Below are positions 52,873 to 63,769 of a stretch of 64,000 nt of DNA, one piece after another. The translations under genes and the position numbers were made by a program. The stretch lies in contig NC_080172.1 of assembly GCF_950295315.1 (NCBI RefSeq), positions 118,935,635-118,999,634 of the forward strand. Reading direction: 5' to 3'. Under the pieces are notes generated by a model. That model saw only the letters and a list, made by a program, of their open reading frames with translations, did no database searches and was not told the origin of the DNA. The stretch comes from Erinaceus europaeus (taxonomy: Eukaryota > Chordata > Mammalia > Eulipotyphla > Erinaceidae). The stretch's first letter is position 1. Every line of letters starts with the position of its first letter.

Positions 52873-53937
52873 TTAAGGGCGAAGCCATCCCAGCCTTGGG
52901 GCTGGAGGCAGGACCCGTGCTGTCCTGGGCAAGCAGAGCTGTTTTTTCCCCATGAAAGCTGCAGATGATTGGATAAGAGACGACATCTGGTCTACTGAGG
53001 CAGAGTCAGGAACAGCGGGAAGATGCCTCTCACAGTTCTGTGGGTTTAGACTCCGAGAGAAAGAGCAATTCAAGGGGCCAAGAACTTCTTCCAAGTAGTG
53101 TCTCCAAAGCAGGCAGTTCCAAATGCCAAGTAAAGCTGAAGTATTTCCGAGAATTAGGTTAGCTGAAGACCCCAGACCTGCTGTCCCTGACCGCACTGAC
53201 CCACCTTCTTGGGGGGTATTAAGGTTCTGAAGCAGGCCTTGTAAAATGGACCTGGTCCATGGGGCATGAATACCATCATCCTTGATAGCCTGGCGTAGTT
53301 CCTTCAGGTCTGTGGCAGAATATGGATACCAGGCCTGAGGTTTTTGTCTATTGGGGGCAACATTGACCGGAAATGTGTGGACTTGCTCTGATAAGTGTGT
53401 AGTGGTAGGAGGAGTCACCAAAGTGGAAGCTTCTGGACAAGCGGCCGAAGAAGTGGTTTTGGAGGCTACAGGAGAATTCAGACATGTGTCTGTCAAAACG
53501 GGGGTGAGTGAAGAAGCAGCCGTGGAGGCAGCAGGAGGTTCTGGACACATGTCTGCCAAAATGGGGGTGGCCGAAGAAGTGGCTGTGGAGTCCAAAGGAG
53601 AATTCGGACACGTGTCTGCCAAAATAGGGGCCTCAGGGCAAGATGCCAAAATAGGGGCCTCAGGGCAAGATGCAGAGGAATTACGGTGGGTCAGGATCAC
53701 GACAGGCCTTTGCTTCTTCTTGTTTCTAAGGTTCTGGTTAAGTTCTATGATCACTTCCTTTATCTCTTGGACCTCAGCCTCTAGGTCCTTAAGCCTTTTG
53801 AGAGGTTTCCCTATATATCCCTTAAAAGCTGCTATCATGATCAACAGGATATAAGGTGCAGCCCCGAGAAAAATGTCCCAGATATATAAAAATTGTATAC
53901 TGGAAAAAGAATGCAGAATTTGGAAAAGATTTTCCAT
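52873..53937 (-). CDS. ERV2 Gag-like reading frame
   Basis: An uninterrupted 354-codon frame begins with a strong start context (ACCATGG) about 120 bases after a minus-strand primer-binding site. Residues about 14-38 are strongly hydrophobic and can span a membrane. A coiled-coil-like segment (LKDLEAEVQEIKEVIIELNQ) follows at about 48-68. A 21-residue, Thr/Ser/Pro-rich unit containing CP then repeats about three times near 95-160. A block at about 207-242 (WYPYSATDLKELRQAI, then APWT) resembles the start of a betaretroviral capsid. After about residue 245 the capsid likeness stops and the remaining 110 residues are unrecognised, so the protein is truncated or fused. No zinc knuckle is seen. 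The frame is intact but the locus has no pol or env. Confidence 0.65.
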   Translation of the reverse strand: MENLFQILHSFSSIQFLYIWDIFLGAAPYILLIMIAAFKGYIGKPLKRLKDLEAEVQEIKEVIIELNQNLRNKKKQRPVVILTHRNSSASCPEAPILASCPEAPILADTCPNSPLDSTATSSATPILADMCPEPPAASTAASSLTPVLTDTCLNSPVASKTTSSAACPEASTLVTPPTTTHLSEQVHTFPVNVAPNRQKPQAWYPYSATDLKELRQAIKDDGIHAPWTRSILQGLLQNLNTPQEGGSVRSGTAGLGSSANLILGNTSALLGIWNCLLWRHYLEEVLGPLNCSFSRSLNPQNCERHLPAVPDSASVDQMSSLIQSSAAFMGKKQLCLPRTARVLPPAPRLGWLRP

Positions 53938-54060
53938 GGTGGAGAGATCTCAGGAAAACAATAAGAAAGAAAAAAATCACAGTGCCTTAACACAATATTG
54001 CAGATACCCAAAAGGTGTGTACTTATCTAGGATGTCTTCTTGTAAATCTGCTGCTTACGT

Positions 54061-54078
54061 GTCCCTGTTCAGGTGCCA
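54061..54078 (-). other. ERV2 primer-binding site on the minus strand
   Basis: TGGCACCTGAACAGGGAC on the minus strand matches the tRNA-Lys3 site TGGCGCCCGAACAGGGAC at 16 of 18 positions. Two bases beyond it a CCGGCA end would fit an LTR terminus at 54081. Confidence 0.8.
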
Positions 54079-54080
54079 GA

Positions 54081-54438
54081 TGCCGGAAAAGTAAGTGAAT
54101 TTCAGCTGTCAAGTCTTCACATGAAAAAGCATCTACTCAAATGAAAATTTCTGGAAATCCATTTGGACCCCTGTTCTCTGACATCGCCCACAAGATGGAA
54201 TGACTACAACAGACCCCCGGAAACCAATGATGAGACCTGGCACAACCTGAAGAAACAGATTCACAGACTCCAAAGCTCACTCTCTACAGAAAAGCAGAAT
54301 TCTGGTGGCCAACATTCCCCATTGAGACAGACATGCAGCGTTTCATCCCTTGGCATTTTCCTCTGTGGTCAGCTACTTTGGACTGACACCTCCATCGGAC
54401 TTACTGGTACACGCTGCTGTGTTTCTCAAAGACTAACT
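54081..54438. other. Unassigned stretch between the two ERV2 halves
   Basis: If a minus-strand LTR once followed the primer-binding site it would lie here, but no LTR of the other families in this window matches. The content is not recognised. Confidence 0.4.
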
Positions 54439-54837
54439 TCAGCCAATTGCCTTGAGACTTTATAGACCATGTGCCCTCACCTGCAGGCTCTGTCCCCAGA
54501 GACAGAAAACTCCCCCTCCTTATTAGGTTATGCCCACAGAAGCATGAAGCTCCCCAAGAGGCAAGAGATGCCCACAGAGGCAGGAAACACCCTTTGAGGC
54601 AAGAGATGCCCCCAGAGGCATGAAGCATTCCCAGAGGCAAGAAATGCCCTTTCGCCTGCTAGGCCTTGCCCTTTGAGGCAAGAAACGTTCCCCTTGGCAT
54701 CACACTAGTTATTGCTGCTCGCCTATTTTGTTTTCCATGTCTTATGCCAGTTCTTTTGAAAACGCCTGTATGATATAGGTTTCTGTTCACCCCACAATCC
54801 TGATACTATGGCCATTAGTTAAAAAGAAAGGGGGAAT
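54439..54837 (+). mobile_element. ERV2 3' internal region
   Basis: Similar to ERV1 49135-49431, including GAGGCAAGAAA words, TGCCTGTATGATA, GGTTTCTGTTCACCCCACA and the purine tract AAAAAGAAAGGGGGAA at 54820-54836. GAGGCA(A/T)GA repeats occur at about 54555-54680. Confidence 0.82.
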
Positions 54838-55256
54838 TGTTGGTATGCATGAGACCCCTTCTGTTTCATTTGGTTTAAATCCCCCCTGCTTAACACTATT
54901 CTATTTACATAGCCACTGCATTCTATTTACATAACCACTGTTAACAAGCACCACCCTCCCTCCAGGGCATTGGTGGTTCAGTGATAGTATTCTCCCTAAT
55001 CTGCCCCCTCCTTGTCACACTCTGATTTTCACCAGTCATTTTTCTCTCCACCCTCTCTATGTCACATCCTGTTTCCACCCTACTTGGCAAGTATATATAA
55101 AGACAGCATTGTGAGTTTTACAGTACCTTGAGTTTAGCTTAGCTCGTCTTAGATTGTGCTGCGTCCTGCATGAATAAAGAGATACTGCCTACAGCTCAAC
55201 CATGAGTCCCTGGTCGTCTGTTACCCGCCCGTGAAGCCAGCCCGGCGAAAACAACA
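54838..55256 (+). repeat. ERV2 3' LTR
   Basis: TGTTGGTATGC to GCGAAAACAACA, with TATATATAAAG near 55091 and AATAAAG near 55171. Same family as the solo LTR at 26843-27334. No matching 5' LTR is present in the window. Confidence 0.92.
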
Positions 55257-55259
55257 TAG

Positions 55260-55760
55260 CCCGGTGAAAACGACACCACCTGACCCAGGGCTCTCCCCGC
55301 CACTGGCTGCCCTTGTCCTCGTCCCTGTCCAGCTGGCTGGAACCTCTGCTTCCTTCTTCTCGAGCGAAGGTGGGGACACTGCCCACCCACTCCCAGAAGG
55401 GCCCTAGGGTGTGTAGGTCTGGTGGCTGAGTGCTTGGCAGCTGCTGTGCTGAGAAACCAAGGGTAACAGTAAGTGTGGAGACACTCTGTGCATCATGAAA
55501 ACTGCCCCCAGGGCCCCCAGGTCAAGGGTCACAGTGGCTCTCAGCCACCTGAGCCACTGGGTGGGCACGGCAGGAGGCTTGACGGCTTGACTTCAGCCAG
55601 AGCCAAAAGCCTCCCATTTCTGCTGGATCAGATCACTGTGGAGGAGCCCTTAATGCCTGAAAGCTGATCTTAATTTCAGAGTTTCCCAATGTCTACAGGC
55701 ACCGGAATGCTAAGAAGTGTACTCTCAGGAAGAAAAAAAAAGCAAACAAACAAACCAGTA
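55260..55760. other. Unique sequence
   Basis: No exon is recognised; a short A-rich tract lies at 55730-55750. Confidence 0.4.
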
Positions 55761-55764
55761 ACTG

Positions 55765-55990
55765 GGCTGGGAGACAACATCATGGTCTGCAAAAGACTTT
55801 CCTGTCTGAGGCGCCCAGATCCCAGGTTCCATCCTCAGTAAAGATGAGCAGTGCTCTAATAGCCAGCTAGCTATCTACCTGTCTATCTATCTACCTATCC
55901 ATCTATCCATCTATCTGCCTACCTATCTGCCTGCCTATCTCTCCTTCTGTATCACTCTCTCTTTCTGTATATCTTTCCTTCTGTGTCTCT
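55765..55990 (+). repeat. SINE-D copy with (CTAT) microsatellite
   Basis: GGGAGACAACATCATGGTC head, then CTAT/CTGC units at 55870-55950. Confidence 0.83.
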
Positions 55991-57144
55991 CATTAAAATA
56001 AATAAATAAAGCAATAACAAATAACAAATAGACCCTGTTACCCCTGTGCCAGAAAACACTTAGTGGTCTCCACAGGTAGGATGTGATCTGGGCTCCGTTC
56101 AGAAGCCAGACCTAGTTTACCAAGGGTTCTGGCCCGCCCTCTCGTGATCCTCAGCCCAAAGGTTGCTGCTGGAAGGCCCCTGAGCCCCTGTGTTTGGGAG
56201 GGACATGGGCGCTCAGAGCAGGCAAGATGGGCCACCAGGTGGGTGGTCATCTGGCAGATAGAGAAAGAAAACATTTACCTAGATTCTGCTTCCAGAAGGA
56301 CTCCACAGTTTGCGCTTGTGAAGCTATTTCCTGGCTGCGAGCTGACCTACATGGTGCGTGGTCCCTGCCCGCGCTGGTAATTGTTCTCGGCAGGGTGCCT
56401 GTTCTCTGGCCACCAGTCCTTCTCTGGCTCTGAACCTGTTAATTGGTTTCCAAGGGTTCTGTTGCTCCAACTGCACTGCACCCGTCGCTATGACCTGCCC
56501 GCTGCCTCCTTGGGCAAGCTCAGAGGAACAGATCCCCCCCAAGGCATCACAGTGACCTCAAAGAGGCGTCCCACCCACAGAATCCATCTAAGAAGGGTCA
56601 GGACACTGTCCCTGAAGATGGTTGGTGTCCCCGTGGAATTGGAGCACTGAGGACGCCGGGAGGGGCAGGGCAGGGCAACCAGGCTGAACTGGTGAGGAAG
56701 TCTTTCTTCTTCCTTTGTTCTCTTTCAAGAATAAAGGAAGCTGTAAGAACTCATGAGGGCCGAGTGGAGAGGTTCTGTGAATGCTTCACTTAAGGAGACG
56801 CAAGGAATCTCTCTACTCACGCGCTTGGCTGAGAAGTCAGAGATCCAGCACTACAAGAGGACTCACAAACCATTGTAACCCAGTGTCCACAGGCCCAAGG
56901 TGTCACCTGGGAACAAACTCATCACTTCACTCCCCAGATGAAGAGATGGGCTCCGAGAGAGTAGTGGGTGCCTCAGGTGGGCTGCCCACAAGTCCGGCGG
57001 CCAGACCGAGGGACTTCTACCCACTGGACAGACGCCATTCATGCCTTTCCCTCTACCACTCTGTGAGGGTTTTTATCCCTCACTCACAGCACCTTCCTGA
57101 TTGCCATAGAAGGTGCTTGGCAAATGGAAATAAATCTTGAAATA
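55991..57144. other. Unique sequence
   Basis: GC-rich to about 56650. No exon or repeat is recognised. Confidence 0.4.
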
Positions 57145-57146
57145 AA

Positions 57147-57365
57147 TGGTGGCGGCAGGACCGGGGAAGTGCCCAAGCTGTCAGGCACAAGGACCTGGGT
57201 TCAAGCCCCAAGCCCCACCTACAGGGGCAAGCTTTCTTGAGCACTGGAGCAGAGCTGCAGGTGCCTCTCTCCCTCTCTCCCCCTATTTCTGTCTGTATAT
57301 CATTAAAGAAATAAAAAAGGAAAGCATAGCCCAGTGGTGACCCTGGTGGCAAAAAAAAGAAGAAA
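57147..57365 (+). repeat. SINE-E copy, diverged
   Basis: CAAGGACCTGGGTTCAAGCC box and a short 3' module (AGCCCAGTGGTGACCCTGG). Confidence 0.75.
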
Positions 57366-57549
57366 GAGGGAAGGAAGTGGATGCCCAATTCAGCCAGCCT
57401 CCACTTTCTTACTTTTACTCACTATAAATAATATATATATAATAGAGGTAGAGAGGGAGTGAACGAGACCCCCGGCCTCAACATGCCAGGAGCTGGGCTC
57501 AAACTGGGGCATTTCCAGGTGAGCTGTCTGCCCGGCCCATGCTTCTTCC

Positions 57550-58224
57550 TTAAAGCGCAGCAGATTGGGGCGTCCGTGAGTCAGGCCGTCACAGGGCTCT
57601 GGCCCGAAGTGCTTTGCACAGGCTGCTGCTGGTGGTGGTGGTTGGCGTGTGTGTTTATTGCTGAGCAGGGCCCAGGCTCAAGGCTGCAGAGGCCTGTGGT
57701 TATGACCATCTGGAGGTGGATCCCGCTCACCACAACAGAGTCTGGAGGGTAGCAGTCGGAGGGAGAAGAGAATACATGAAATTGTGGATTGTTCAAAGGC
57801 CTTTTAGATAAAGGAGTTCAGAGGGAAAAGAAGATCCAGCCAGTGTGGGCGGCTGGGGGGCCTCCTGCCTGGAGAGCGAGGTCAGGAAAGGGAAGAAAGA
57901 GGCTCCAGCCTGTGCGCTGGGGAGGGCAGACTGAGTCCAGGACGCTGTGTCATGAGCCACGTCCCGCGGAATAAGAGGAAAAGGCCTGCGGGGAAGCTTC
58001 TGAGAGACGATGCCAGAGTTTCGGGGACATGCTGGCTTTGATGCCGTGCTGACAGATGTCACTGTGGTGCTGGGTTCCAGGACACTCCCGTCATAAGGGC
58101 CCCTGTGGGAGCCTGTGTCGTCTGCGTCACGAACCAGCACTCTGGGGCCCCACAGCCTGTCGGTGCTTCTGTATCTCAGGAGGCTCCCGGACGCTGCCGC
58201 AAAGCCCAGAAGAAACCAAGAACA
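57550..58224. other. Unique sequence
   Basis: No exon or repeat is recognised. Confidence 0.4.
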
Positions 58225-58225
58225 T

Positions 58226-58480
58226 GAGGCCAGGTGATGACACACCCAGTGCAGTGTACGTGATGTTTTGATGTTCAAGGACCCAAGTTCAAGCCCCCAG
58301 TCTGCACCTGTGAGGGGAAAGTTTCGAGAATGGTGAAACAGTGCTGTATGTCCCTCTTTCTCCCCCTACCTGTCTCCCCCATTTTTTCCTTGATCTCTTT
58401 CAGTCGCTAGCTAATAAATAATAAGTAATAATAGACAACAAATATTTAAAACAAAACAAAAATAAAATAAAATAAAAACT
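58226..58480 (+). repeat. SINE-B copy, diverged
   Basis: GAGGCCAGGTGATGACACACC head, CAAGTTCAAGCCCCCAG box and (AAAAT)n tail. Confidence 0.78.
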
Positions 58481-58514
58481 CATCAGAAGGAAATCAAGGG
58501 CATTCAGAGGCACA

Positions 58515-58690
58515 TTGATGGACATGGAGAATCGAGGTGACACCTCCCCAGAGCCCTGCTCCACAAGGGACAGACAGACACAGGCTGGGAGTGTGGATCC
58601 ACCTGCCAACACCCATGTCCAGCGGAGAAGCAATGACAGAAGCCAGAACTCCCACCTTCTGCTCCCCATAGATAATTTGGGTCCAGACTC
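58515..58690 (+). repeat. R3 copy
   Basis: GGGACAGACAGACACAGGC, CCAACACCCATGTCCAGCGG and CAGACTCCCAGAGGGG. Confidence 0.8.
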
Positions 58691-58939
58691 CCAGAGGGGG
58701 AGAAATGTCAGGGGAAGATGCCCAGAGGGCTCTGAACCCCAACTCCATCAGGACCTGGAGAGAGAAGAGGACAAAGGGAGGGACATCTGGAAGTAGTTAA
58801 CAGGTGTGGGTGTGACTTGGAAGGGAAGAGGAGATGGAACCACAGGAGGAAAAAGGCATAAATATACACAAACACAGACAGATAGTTGTAGAAATAATAG
58901 TCAACCCATATCGGCAGCCTAGGGAGAACTGCGGTAGCT

Positions 58940-59040
58940 CCCAGAGGAGGGACTGGGGACACAGAACTCTGGTGGTGGGAATGGTGTGGAGTTGTGCTCA
59001 TTATCTTGTAAGTTTATTAAATCACTAATAAGAGCATTTA
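58940..59040 (+). repeat. R3 3' fragment
   Basis: GAACTCTGGTGGTGGGAATGG to TTATTAAATCACTAATAA. Confidence 0.7.
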
Positions 59041-59047
59041 AAACAGG

Positions 59048-59330
59048 GGAGTCAGGGGGTAGCGCAGCGGGTTAAGCGCACGTGGCGCAAAGCGCAAGGA
59101 CCTGCGTAAGGATCCCGGTTTGAGCCCCCGGCTCCCCACCTGCAGGGGAGTCGCTTCACAGGTGGTGAAGCAGGTCTGCAGGTGTCTGTCTTTCTCTCCC
59201 CCTCTCTGTCTTCCCTTCCTCTCTCCATTTCTCTCTGTCCTATCCAACAATGACAACATCAACAACAATAATAACTACTACTACAACAATGAAAAACAAC
59301 AAGGGCAACAAAAGGGGAAAGAATTAGAAA
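59048..59330 (+). repeat. SINE-A copy
   Basis: GGGAGTCAGGGGGTAGCGC head, intact A and B boxes and CAACAAGGGCAACAAAAGG end. Confidence 0.94.
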
Positions 59331-59777
59331 GAGAGAGAGTTGAGGCGGTAGAAGCAGGGGGATGTGGGGCCTCACCTTGCTACAGCAAGCCTGCTGCTTG
59401 GGGCTGCCAGACACAGGCCTCTCGTGTCCGGATGTCGGTGGGCCGGTCTGTCACTCAGAGGACTCAGTGTCTTAGCTGTTCACGCCTCCCTGAGGTGTTG
59501 GACTGTGGTCCAGCCCATGCCCTGGGCACCGAGGGTTTTGTCAAATCTTGGCTGGCTTATGGCATTTCAGCCCACAGAGGCCCTTGAGTCAGAGTCCCTG
59601 GGTTGGGGGAAAAAAAATGGCGTTAAAAGTCGACCTTATTCTAACCAGCTTTAAAGAAATTAGACAGAAGCAATCGGCTCAAAGGGTAATAGCACGCAGG
59701 GCCCGGAGGTCAGCGGCAGAGTGCACACCTGGTTGAGCACAGGTTCTGGAACTGCATTTTATAAAAAGATCTTGTGG
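59331..59777. other. Unique sequence
   Basis: No exon is recognised; a SINE-B head remnant (GTGCACACCTGGTTGAGC) lies at 59719-59737. Confidence 0.4.
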
Positions 59778-59990
59778 GGGCTGGGCGGGGGCACACGTGG
59801 TTGAGCACACAGGTTACAGTGCGCAAGGACCTGGGTTCAACCCCCGGGTCCCCACCTGCAGGGGAAAGCTTCACAGGTGCCTCTCTGACTCTCCCTCCCT
59901 GTCACCCCCTCTCCTTTCAATTTCTGGCTGTCTCTAGCCAATAAACAAATAAAGATAACTTAGAAAATAAAATAAATATTTAAAAGACAG
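59778..59990 (+). repeat. SINE-B copy
   Basis: GGGGCTGGGCGGGGGCACAC head, GGTTCAACCCCCGGG box and AATAAACAAATAAAGATAA tail. Confidence 0.9.
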
Positions 59991-60635
59991 CCAATAAACA
60001 CCAGCCACACTCCTGCTCACAACCTAAAACTGCAAGAAATCCTTGGATTCCGGCAGGATGGTTCATCCTTCCTGCAGCAGAAAGGCCCCGAAGCCAGGCA
60101 GGGCTGTGAGGGGAGAGGATACAGCCATGGCTCAGCTTCCCCTGCAGCGCTCGGGCTGACCCAGCAGCTCACTGGGCTTGCCTGGCACGGCCCGCCTGAT
60201 AGGCCATTTGGGGCATTGCCTCCCAGCCGCGGGAGTCTCCCAGAAGCCCACGCCCACTAAGTCCAAGGCAGTCTCCAGGATGCTGCTCCCCCTCCCACCC
60301 CCACCCTTCTTCTGGGAATCGGGTAGCCTGTGCCCTGGGGGCCAGGACCCACAGTGGCAAAGGAGTTTGCATGAAGCCAGAGGAGGGAGCAGGAGGCCTG
60401 GGGTCAGGCGCACTGGTCTGCCCCGGGCTGAAGTCGGTGGCATGGAGGGAGGAGGTGGCAAGGGTAGCAGGTGCCGGCGGCCCCAACGCTGTGGTCTCCC
60501 ACCCTCACCCCTGCTCCCACCCTGGGCAGAGGGAGTCTGTGGCCTCTCCTTCTCCACTGTGACTAACATGGTCTTCTCTGTAGGTGAGCTTCCTGGCAGA
60601 TTTGGGGCACATGGAGCAAGGTAGCCTTGACCGAT
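59991..60635. other. Unique sequence
   Basis: GC-rich; no exon is recognised. Confidence 0.4.
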
Positions 60636-60639
60636 CTGG

Positions 60640-60765
60640 TACCCCGGGACCATGTGCAGCCCAGGTTCAAATCCAGCCCCCACCACCATGAAGGAAGCTT
60701 TGGTGCTTCCCTCCCTCTCTCTCTCCCCTCACCTTTCTATCTCTATCTAAAATATAAAATTAAAA
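60640..60765 (+). repeat. SINE fragment, type uncertain
   Basis: CCCAGGTTCAAATCCAGCCC and CTCCCTCTCTCTCTCC resemble SINE-B or -D in part. Confidence 0.5.
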
Positions 60766-60769
60766 TTAG

Positions 60770-60975
60770 GGACCAGGTGGTGGTATACCTGGTTGAGTGA
60801 ACATGTTACAATGTGCAAGGGCCCGGGTTCGAGTCCCCAGTCCCACCTGCAGGGAGAAAGCTTTGCAAGTGATGAAGCATGGTTGCAGGTCTCTCTGTCT
60901 CTCCATCTCCCCCTTACTCTCAATGTCTGGCTGTCTCTATCCAATAAAGAGAATAACAATTAAATATAAAAATAC
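60770..60975 (+). repeat. SINE-B copy
   Basis: GGGACCAGGTGGTGGTATACC head, GGTTCGAGTCCCC box and CCAATAAAGAGAATAAC tail. Confidence 0.9.
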
Positions 60976-61125
60976 TGGACACTTCCTCTCAGACATAGCC
61001 CCGCATATGTGCAGTTCACCTCAGCTGATGTCTGAAGTATCAATCAGCAGAAGCCAGAAGCTCTGTGCTGCCTGTTTCTCTTCACCCTGGTGCAGGGCTA
61101 AGGTCCTGACCCACAGCCTGTGCTA

Positions 61126-61845
61126 CCCTGTGGTGTCCACGCTGCCCCTGGGGCCTGTGTCACCCTCCCCTGGCCTGCAGCTGGCTGCTGAGAGACCCGC
61201 CCTGTGGTGTCCACACTGCCCCTGGGGCCTGTGTCACCCTCCCCTGGCCTCCAGCTGGCTGCCGAGAGACCTGCCCTGTGGTGTCCACGCTGCCCCGAGG
61301 GCCTGTGTCACCCTCCCCTGGCCTCCAGCTGGCTGCTGAGAGACCTGCCCTGTGGTGTCCACGCTGCCCCTGGGGCCTGTGTCACCCTCCCCTGGCCTCC
61401 AGCTGGCTGCTGAGAGACGGGCCCTGTGGTGTCCACACTGCCCCTGAGGCCTGTGTCACCCTCCCCTGGCCTGCAGCTGGCCTCTGAGAGACGGGCCCTG
61501 TGGTGTCCACACTGCCCCTGAGGCCTGTGTCACCCTCCCCTGGCCTCCAGCTGGCTGCTGAGAGACCTGCCCTGTGGTGTCCACGCTGCACCAGGGGCCT
61601 GTGTCACCCTCCCCTGGCCTGCAGCTGGCTGCTGAGAGACCTGCCCTGTGGTGTCCACTCTGCCCCTGGGGGGCCTGTGTCACCCTCCCCTGGCCTGCAG
61701 CTGGCTGCTGAGAGACCTGCCCTGTGGTGTCCACGCTGCCCCTGGGGGGGCCTGTGTCACCCTCCCCTGGCCTGCAGCTGGCTGCTGAGAGACGGGCCCT
61801 GTGGTGTCCACACTGCCCCTGGGGCCTGTGTCACCCTCCCCTGGC
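61126..61845. repeat. Minisatellite, 74-bp unit, about ten copies
   Basis: The marker GGTGTCCAC recurs at 61132, 61206, 61280, 61354, 61428 and on at 74-base steps, with 2-3 extra bases in two late copies. Units include GGGGCCTGTGTCACCCTCCC and GCTGGCTGCTGAGAGAC. Confidence 0.97.
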
Positions 61846-62439
61846 CCCTTCCAGTCCTGCCCTAGACAGGAGCAGCGGGACTGTCCCCTTCTGCCCACTA
61901 GATGGCACTGCATCTCCAGCTGCAGCCCGGCTGGGAGGCTCCCAGGGCCTGGCTTGCTGAGCAGGTGGCCGCTGCCCTGCCAGGACAGGCTGAAACGTTG
62001 CCAGGAGACTCTGCGGTTTGAACCGGGGCAGAGCTGGTAGTGGCTGGGAGCTTGCACCTCAAAACAAAACGGGACGTTTTATTTTAAAAGAGCAAACTCA
62101 GATTTGGTGTCGCACAGGCCTGGCGGGTTCCAGGGAGCAGGTCCCACAGCCCTGGTGTCTCGGACACGTGGTGCTCGACCCTGCTCCCACGGGAACCAGG
62201 TGCGAGGACCCTGCCGCAGGCTCTGTGCCTTCCCATCTGTAACTCACCTCCTGGAATACCAGGGAGGCTCTGAGGCCCTGATGGACGGGAGGGGACGGTC
62301 TGCTGCAGTGTCTGCAGGGCTCCCAGTGTGAAGGCAGCTGGGGGCGCCTGTGGTCAGGTCTCCCCTTGGGTCTATTCAAGTAAGAGACAGAGCTGCCATC
62401 TCCTGTTCTACTTCTTAGCCACAATACTTAGCTATCCTC
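61846..62439. other. Unique sequence
   Basis: No exon or repeat is recognised. Confidence 0.4.
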
Positions 62440-62785
62440 TGTCTCGCCCGCCCCTCTCACTCTGTCCTCCCTCCCCCTCTCCCTCTGTGTCTCTCCCTCT
62501 CCCTCCCCCTCTGTGTCTCCCTCCCCCTCTCCCTCTGTCCTCCCTCCCCCTCCCCCTCTGTCTCACCCTCCCCCTCTCCCTCCCCCTCTCCTTCTCCCTC
62601 TCCCTCTGTCTCTCCCTCTGCCTCTGTCCTCCCTCCCTCTCTGTCTCTCCCTCTCCCTCTGTTCTCCCTCCCCCTCTCCGTATGTCTCTCCCTCTCTCTC
62701 TCCTTCTCCCTCTGTCTCTCCCTCTCCCTGTGTCTCTCCCTCACCTTCTGTCTCTCCTCCCTCTCTCTCTCTCTCTCCATATATA
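62440..62785. repeat. Pyrimidine-rich tract
   Basis: Almost pure C/T with TCCCTCTCCCTCTGTCTC-like units over about 340 bases, ending in a CT run and (AT)5. Confidence 0.95.
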
Positions 62786-63765
62786 TATTCAAAAGTTCAG
62801 TCCAACAAATCTTGCAGAACAGCCAGAGCACATTTTAAAATGTAGGCGTAAGTTTTAGAGAGGGATCTGCTGAAAGAATGCAGTACTGGAGAAAGGAACG
62901 TAGTACTGGAGAAAGGAATGCAAGTGTATTTCAAGCGTTCGTGCACATATGTGGGCAAATATTATTGTATATGAAACAGATACAAAGAGAGCTTGGTTTT
63001 TGGCATTTGTGTGGTTATGAGTGAATTCTGTTTTCTTAAATCTGAGGGTTCTTCATTTTTCTCCAGTGTCTAAAAAACATCCAGTGAACAGTAGCTTTTG
63101 ACGTCTCAGAAACTTTCTGAATCTCCCTAAAATGTGTTTCTGTTTTTAAATAAATGCCTTTCAAGTTCTCGGCCCAAAGGTTAGGATTTCCATCAAGTGG
63201 AAGTGTTTTAGAATTATTTTTAACAATTCCCTTTCTGAACCTTATTTTTGATGTTGTCTCAACTGGCTCTTTTTAATGTGATGTTTTTAATATAACAGAA
63301 TAATTATTTGGACTTTCTTTATATTGAAAGCAACACAACACCATGAAAACTATTTTGTTGAAAGAATGAATTTACCACTTCACCACCATCCATCCAAATG
63401 GGGACCTCCACCATGCTGGAGGCCGTGCCCGTACAGAGATCTGTGTGGAGCTGTGAGCAGGAGCTGTGGGCCATTTTGGAGAAGTGCTCTGTTCAAGGGC
63501 CTTTCAGCATGAACCCACTCTCTGGCTGACAGCACCCACGGCAAAAGCGTCCACATCTAATCCAAAAACCCTCTGGGTTATATCCAATTACATCCAAAAT
63601 GAGCCAAGAGAAAGAACCACATTATACAATGAGCCCAATTTGGCGCTTGGAAGCAGCCACACCTGTGGGCTCTCATTAGCATGAAGGCCGTGAGGACCTG
63701 CCTGATGCCTCAGCCCAAACCCAGCTCAGAGCCATCTCCCCAGACAATTCTTTAGCCACCTGCAT
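62786..63765. other. AT-rich unique sequence
   Basis: SINE-free. A 21-bp tandem pair (AGTACTGGAGAAAGGAA at 62881 and 62902) is the only repeat seen. No exon is recognised. Confidence 0.5.
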
Positions 63766-63769
63766 GTCA

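Noticed and set aside
61126..61845. CRISPR array, suggested by regular repeats
   Set aside because: There is no repeat-spacer structure; the whole unit repeats, and the genome is mammalian.
61136..61865. Periodic open frames over the 74-bp minisatellite
   Set aside because: All frames and both strands are open because the unit lacks stops. Periodic peptides are a by-product.
62328..62858. Serine/leucine/proline-rich 176-codon frame
   Set aside because: It is a reading of the pyrimidine tract at 62440-62785 with no domain or splice context.
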